A stretch of DNA of 64,000 nucleotides from Dioscorea cayenensis subsp. rotundata (lineage: Eukaryota; Streptophyta; Magnoliopsida; Dioscoreales; Dioscoreaceae). The translations under genes and the position numbers were made by a program. The first letter of the stretch is position 1. The number at the start of each line of letters is the position of its first letter. Location of the stretch: contig NC_052477.1 in the NCBI RefSeq assembly GCF_009730915.1, forward strand, positions 29,522,420-29,586,419. The letters are read 5' to 3'. Under the pieces are notes generated by a model. It searched no databases, was not told the origin of the DNA, and saw nothing but the letters and a program-made list of their open reading frames with translations. Shown one piece after another: positions 59,042-64,000 of this stretch.

Positions 59042-60900
59042 ATATATTGTGATAAATATTTAAAATCCATCTAATATCAACAATATATATTTATCTCATA
59101 TATATGCATTTATGGATTAAAGGGTTTCATTGTTCAACAAAAAGATCTTATATTATATTATTTTTATCATTATTAAATTAGTTAATTTTGATTTTGAAAA
59201 GTGTAAGAATAATTTATGTTAACAATTATCAATATTTTAACATATATAAATATATATAAATTTGTGGATGAATAAACAAAATTATTTTTAAACTATAAAG
59301 ATTCTCTATACTCATATTTTCAAAATCTCTAAAATCATACTAAAATTTTAAAACCTAAATTCATAATTTATTATTTATATTTGAAAATACTATAGTATAA
59401 TTTCGAAACCCGATCAAAACTTTGATTTCATTAGAAGATTTTACATACCGCATTTCTAAACATAAATGCTCAGGTAGTACCTAATCATGAATTGGAATTG
59501 AAGGCTCAGTATTCCGTGAATGCCATTGTAGGAACATCACTATTCGTTGGTTTCGTAATAGTACTAGATTGGTTATTACAAAACTTTGGAAAATCGTATT
59601 CTAGAAACCAAGGGTTATTTTCGTGAAAGTACGCATGGCATAATATATTCCACGTAATGACTTTAACCCACTTTTAACTCCTTCTCGCATAATAAGCATC
59701 GCTGCTTTAAGTTTCAACAAAGGTAATATCTTTTAAACGTATCACATGGTATGTACCATCAACGAGCAGCCAAGGTCACCCTCTTTCTATGTGACAACTT
59801 TATGTCATGCGCTCTAGAGTTACAAATCGTAAAGGATTGAAGACATTAATACGCGTAAAGATGGTAGCCAATTACACATGTGGTCTCAAAGAGGTTTTAT
59901 ATCGTTTAGATATATTAGAGTTTTAAACTCTGAAGACGTAATCTATATTGGAATATTTGTATTTTAATGTCTTAATACTAATTTGTATTATATTTAATTA
60001 CTTTTAGATTTCATTATTAGTATCGAGTTTTGCTTACGCCATCGTGTGGCATCGCACGGTATAACACTAGTATATACATAAAGCAGATAGTTGATCATAG
60101 ATAGCTATTTATGACTGAGCTGCTAGTTGCAATCGAGCTGACACGACTGGAGTCAAATGCTCGAAGTGAAGTAGCTGTTACGTGCCGAATTATATTTTTA
60201 TATATTATGATCTCTATGGTACGCTCAAAGCAATTATTTCCGTTTCTGCTATAGTAATTTAATGCTTTTTAATGTGCCATAAAATTATATATTCATAAGC
60301 TTGCTACTGCTCATGCTTTTTCACCAGTAATTTAATTTGACATACTACTACCCTTTTGTAAAGTATTCAAGAAACCAGCAGGAAAGTCGCCCTTCTCGAT
60401 GCATTGTTACATGGGGTATGCTTTGGACTTAGAAATGGAATTTTGTATTATTGTTTGCGTGTTTCGTCACCATGGCCATCATTAATGGGATTGGATCAAT
60501 CACCAACTTCAAAATCACTCAGCTCAAAAGCTAATTGAATTTATATATAGACATGCAAAATTAGCCCTACATTAATAATACCTTTTTAATATCTATTTTA
60601 AAATATTATGACATATGTACATGAAATTAATGTTTCATCACTGATTTCACCTATCTTCATTTATCATGTTAAATTGAAGGGTTATGTACTATGAAGAACT
60701 GAATCGTCTCACATTCATATTTCATACTCAGGTGCAAATCTACCTCCAAAGATAGAGATTTTAGACATTCTCTATTTATTTATTTTATCAATAAACACAA
60801 ATTGGGTGATAGTCTCAAGATGATTGTATGGTCAATTTTAGGAGTTATTAAATTATTACACTGACTTATTTCGTGCAACACAGCATATCATTTTTATCAA
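59042..60900. other. AT-rich intergenic stretch, no gene seen
   Basis: No coding frame of interest and no recognised repeat apart from short AT runs. Confidence 0.5.
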
Positions 60901-60904
60901 AAAT

Positions 60905-61140
60905 ACTCCCTCCGCTCATAGGCGCACGTCATTAGCGGCAATAATACAGCACCGACCCGCCGTCTCGCTGTCTGCCGACGAATAAAAGGCTGTTTGACAT
61001 AAGGTTTGTCAAACGCGACGGTCCGGAAGTACGCCGTAGAGCATCCCGATGAACCGGCCGGGTCCTGACGATGGAAATCTGGGCCACAACCTGGGTCCTT
61101 TTAACCCCTAAAACTTTAAGTTCCACAACCTTGCGCCCAT
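60905..61140. mobile_element. Possible Stowaway-like end and GC-rich block
   Basis: TACTCCCTCCGCTCATA at 60905 resembles the Stowaway/Mariner MITE terminus CTCCCTCCGTCCC, followed by a GC-rich block. The matching opposite end is not evident, so this may be a truncated MITE. Confidence 0.35.
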
Positions 61141-62189
61141 TTGTCTTTGAAAGTTCTCATGCCTTTCTCATTTTAAAACATCATTGTCATTTTCCATTAC
61201 GACTTTCGTATTTTTCTATAATTTGAGTTGAGTTTTGATTATTAATGTATCATTTTAATGTGAATTAAATTATTTTTCGTATAATTTAATATTCGAGCGA
61301 ATCCTTAAAATAACTTATAGTAATTCTGGAAAAATTTGGATCCGGACAACCCGGGCTTTTAAATAAAACCGGCTTTGATATACCAAGTTTGTCCGGATGT
61401 TAAAACCGGGTCAGTCCCATTGGACAAGTTTTTCTATTTATATTAGTAGTACTGTCTGACCGTTTTGTCCGACTCAAATGCCTACACCCCTACATGTCAT
61501 ATAAGGATGTTGTATAAAAATTAAGAATAGCATTAAATTATCAAAACTTAACATAAAAAATAATCAAATTACAAAACTATCCCTTTCTTGAAACCATATT
61601 TCTCTAGACTATAATATTACTCTCTTCATTTATATAACTCGTAAATCAAGATGTGCAGCTTTGGAAAATAAATAAATATTGCTTTTAATATCAGAAACGA
61701 ATAAACTATTTTGAAATAAATATAAAAACTACATGATTTTTGAAACCATAAGAACAAATAACAATAATAATAATAACGAATGATGACGACTGGCAACCAC
61801 TTGAGAAATGAAAAATTTTCGCAAGGAATTTAATTAGAGAAATTGACGCTACTTTGTTTGGGTCGTGGAGTGAGCGAGGGATGTAGGTGGGGGTAGTCAG
61901 ACAGCTGTTTGTCGGGGAGTGGGCGAGGTGAGAGGCTAGAGGGTGCCCTCATAATCCACTCCCCCAAATCGCGTACAGCTGGATCGTTTATCGTAAATAA
62001 CGAAAATCACCAATATCTTCACATATATGTATAATTCCTATTGTATCCTATTTATTAAAAACCATCTTCGCATTTCACAAATGAGAATAGTTGGTCAGCA
62101 TTGAGAAAAAGCGTGTGTTTTATAACGCGCTTATTATATATTATATATCTGTAAGTTATTATTATTATTCTACAATTGATTATTATACG

Positions 62190-62222
<33 letters not shown>

Positions 62223-62325
62223 GTCACTTTATTTTATCAGTATCATGCAAAGAATAAATAAACATTACATCTCTCTCTCTCCTCCCTACCCTCCTTTTCA
62301 ACTAAACAAAAACCAGCTATAAACT
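61141..62325. other. Intergenic stretch, no gene seen
   Basis: Contains a small CCGG-rich segment (61335-61420) with CCGGACAA words in both orientations and a (TA)n run at 62190-62217. Nothing else recognised. Confidence 0.45.
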
Positions 62326-62328
62326 ACT

Positions 62329-62410
62329 CCCTCCGTACGACTGGGCGAACTAAACACAATATCGTCACTAAACTGTGATACCCTCCCTCTAAAGTCTCAA
62401 AACGGAGGGG
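62329..62410. mobile_element. Short Stowaway-like MITE, about 82 bp
   Basis: CTCCCTCCGT at the left faces ACGGAGGGG at the right, with TA on the outer side of each, the Stowaway target duplication. The interior is non-coding. Confidence 0.5.
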
Positions 62411-63047
62411 TTAGGTGATCATTCCAAACTTTAATTACTATGGTACTAAAAATTTACAAACCAAACAAGGTACTCAAATAATCAAAACGTACAACTCTCA
62501 ACAATGACATCTCCACCCAATTTCCACAAGAACATCACACTGTCGTCAATCACGCATAAAGACAAGTTTTTCAAACCTTGAAAGATAGTTGGGTTTTAAC
62601 ATCCAAAACAAATTTCCATTTAATAATAGTTGGCATATAAATGCAAATCAAATACTCCCTCTGATATTTTTAAATTATCCCATTTTTAAGTACTTTGTTA
62701 ATTTTAAAAAGATTTAAGGAAACTTTTAAATATTATATATATTTATTTTTATATTTAATATAATTTTTATAATTTCAATAAATTATAGTACTCACTCCAT
62801 CTAATCTACTTATCTATGTAAATTTGTAAATCATTAAATATTATAAAATTTACTCTTTTGTATTTAATATATTTATATAATTTATAATAAATTATATTTA
62901 TTATATATTTTTAAATTTATTTTAAATAGATAAATCTTGAAAAGTTAATATAATTTTATAAATTTTAGATTATCAATTAATTTTAATTAATTTTTTTAAT
63001 CCATGTGATTTAGTTAAAATTAACAAATAAAAAGAACCAAAGTGTGT
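62411..63047. other. AT-rich stretch with further Stowaway-like ends
   Basis: TACTCCCTCTG at about 62653 and TACTCACTCCATCTAA at about 62790 look like degraded Stowaway termini in the same orientation; their partners may lie in the gap that follows. No gene. Confidence 0.4.
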
Positions 63048-64000
63048 NNNNNNNNNNNNNNNNNNNNNNNNNNNNNNNNNNNNNNNNNNNNNNNNNNNNN
63101 NNNNNNNNNNNNNNNNNNNNNNNNNNNNNNNNNNNNNNNNNNNNNNNNNNNNNNNNNNNNNNNNNNNNNNNNNNNNNNNNNNNNNNNNNNNNNNNNNNNN
63201 NNNNNNNNNNNNNNNNNNNNNNNNNNNNNNNNNNNNNNNNNNNNNNNNNNNNNNNNNNNNNNNNNNNNNNNNNNNNNNNNNNNNNNNNNNNNNNNNNNNN
63301 NNNNNNNNNNNNNNNNNNNNNNNNNNNNNNNNNNNNNNNNNNNNNNNNNNNNNNNNNNNNNNNNNNNNNNNNNNNNNNNNNNNNNNNNNNNNNNNNNNNN
63401 NNNNNNNNNNNNNNNNNNNNNNNNNNNNNNNNNNNNNNNNNNNNNNNNNNNNNNNNNNNNNNNNNNNNNNNNNNNNNNNNNNNNNNNNNNNNNNNNNNNN
63501 NNNNNNNNNNNNNNNNNNNNNNNNNNNNNNNNNNNNNNNNNNNNNNNNNNNNNNNNNNNNNNNNNNNNNNNNNNNNNNNNNNNNNNNNNNNNNNNNNNNN
63601 NNNNNNNNNNNNNNNNNNNNNNNNNNNNNNNNNNNNNNNNNNNNNNNNNNNNNNNNNNNNNNNNNNNNNNNNNNNNNNNNNNNNNNNNNNNNNNNNNNNN
63701 NNNNNNNNNNNNNNNNNNNNNNNNNNNNNNNNNNNNNNNNNNNNNNNNNNNNNNNNNNNNNNNNNNNNNNNNNNNNNNNNNNNNNNNNNNNNNNNNNNNN
63801 NNNNNNNNNNNNNNNNNNNNNNNNNNNNNNNNNNNNNNNNNNNNNNNNNNNNNNNNNNNNNNNNNNNNNNNNNNNNNNNNNNNNNNNNNNNNNNNNNNNN
63901 NNNNNNNNNNNNNNNNNNNNNNNNNNNNNNNNNNNNNNNNNNNNNNNNNNNNNNNNNNNNNNNNNNNNNNNNNNNNNNNNNNNNNNNNNNNNNNNNNNNN
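63048..64000. other. Assembly gap, continues beyond the window
   Basis: Run of N to the window end, probably a second 1000 N scaffold join. Confidence 0.98.

Overview
The window is nuclear DNA from a flowering plant. It is AT-rich, its genes contain introns, and it carries nested Ty1/copia and Ty3/gypsy retrotransposons, MITEs and plant-specific families (CIPK kinases, an NPF transporter, an AZG purine permease, a WEB coiled-coil protein, a saposin-B protein). Coding GC is modest and there are CTCCCTCCGT-type Stowaway ends, which fits a non-grass monocot; I cannot name the species. Two N blocks (9404-10403, exactly 1000 N, and 63048 to the window end) are assembly gaps.

Layout. 1-2560: decayed copia pol. 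3770-4500: broken duplicate of an NPF exon, split by an LTR-like insert. 5236-8980 (+): four-exon NPF (NRT1/PTR) gene. 10404-11720: very long inverted repeat. 11851-21200: solo LTR with a perfect CATAT duplication, split by a 6.84 kb gypsy-type element (12285-19127, perfect ATATA duplication) whose LTRs (~3.2 kb each) dwarf its 0.5 kb interior. 22 to 24.6 kb (+): intact CIPK gene with a leader intron and a 59-codon upstream ORF. 26100-27778 (-): AZG purine permease. 34570-35843 (-): second CIPK of another subclade. 36-46 kb: gene-poor, with MITEs, microsatellites and local duplications. 46183-48663 (-): five-exon saposin-B gene reconstructed by splice phase. 49605 to about 51650 (-): WEB-family coiled-coil gene. 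52931-59041: copia element whose 5' LTR contains a 1.4 kb gypsy LTR piece. 59-63 kb: AT-rich, MITE ends, no gene recognised.

The genes do not form a pathway. The two CIPKs would act with CBL calcium sensors; the NPF and AZG proteins are plasma-membrane transporters. The main cross-cutting signal is that the first CIPK is perfectly open while the AZG, second CIPK, NPF, saposin and WEB genes keep good protein similarity but carry many one- or two-base indels, mostly in short homopolymers. The two gypsy LTRs differ in a similar way: homopolymer and CpG-rich spots differ while long AT-rich stretches match exactly. This looks more like residual long-read consensus error than simultaneous decay of every gene, so gene models here should be treated as correctable. 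I found no convincing new biological system. The best leads are the CIPK upstream ORF, the 1.3 kb foldback, the duplicated NPF exon and the nested LTR structures.
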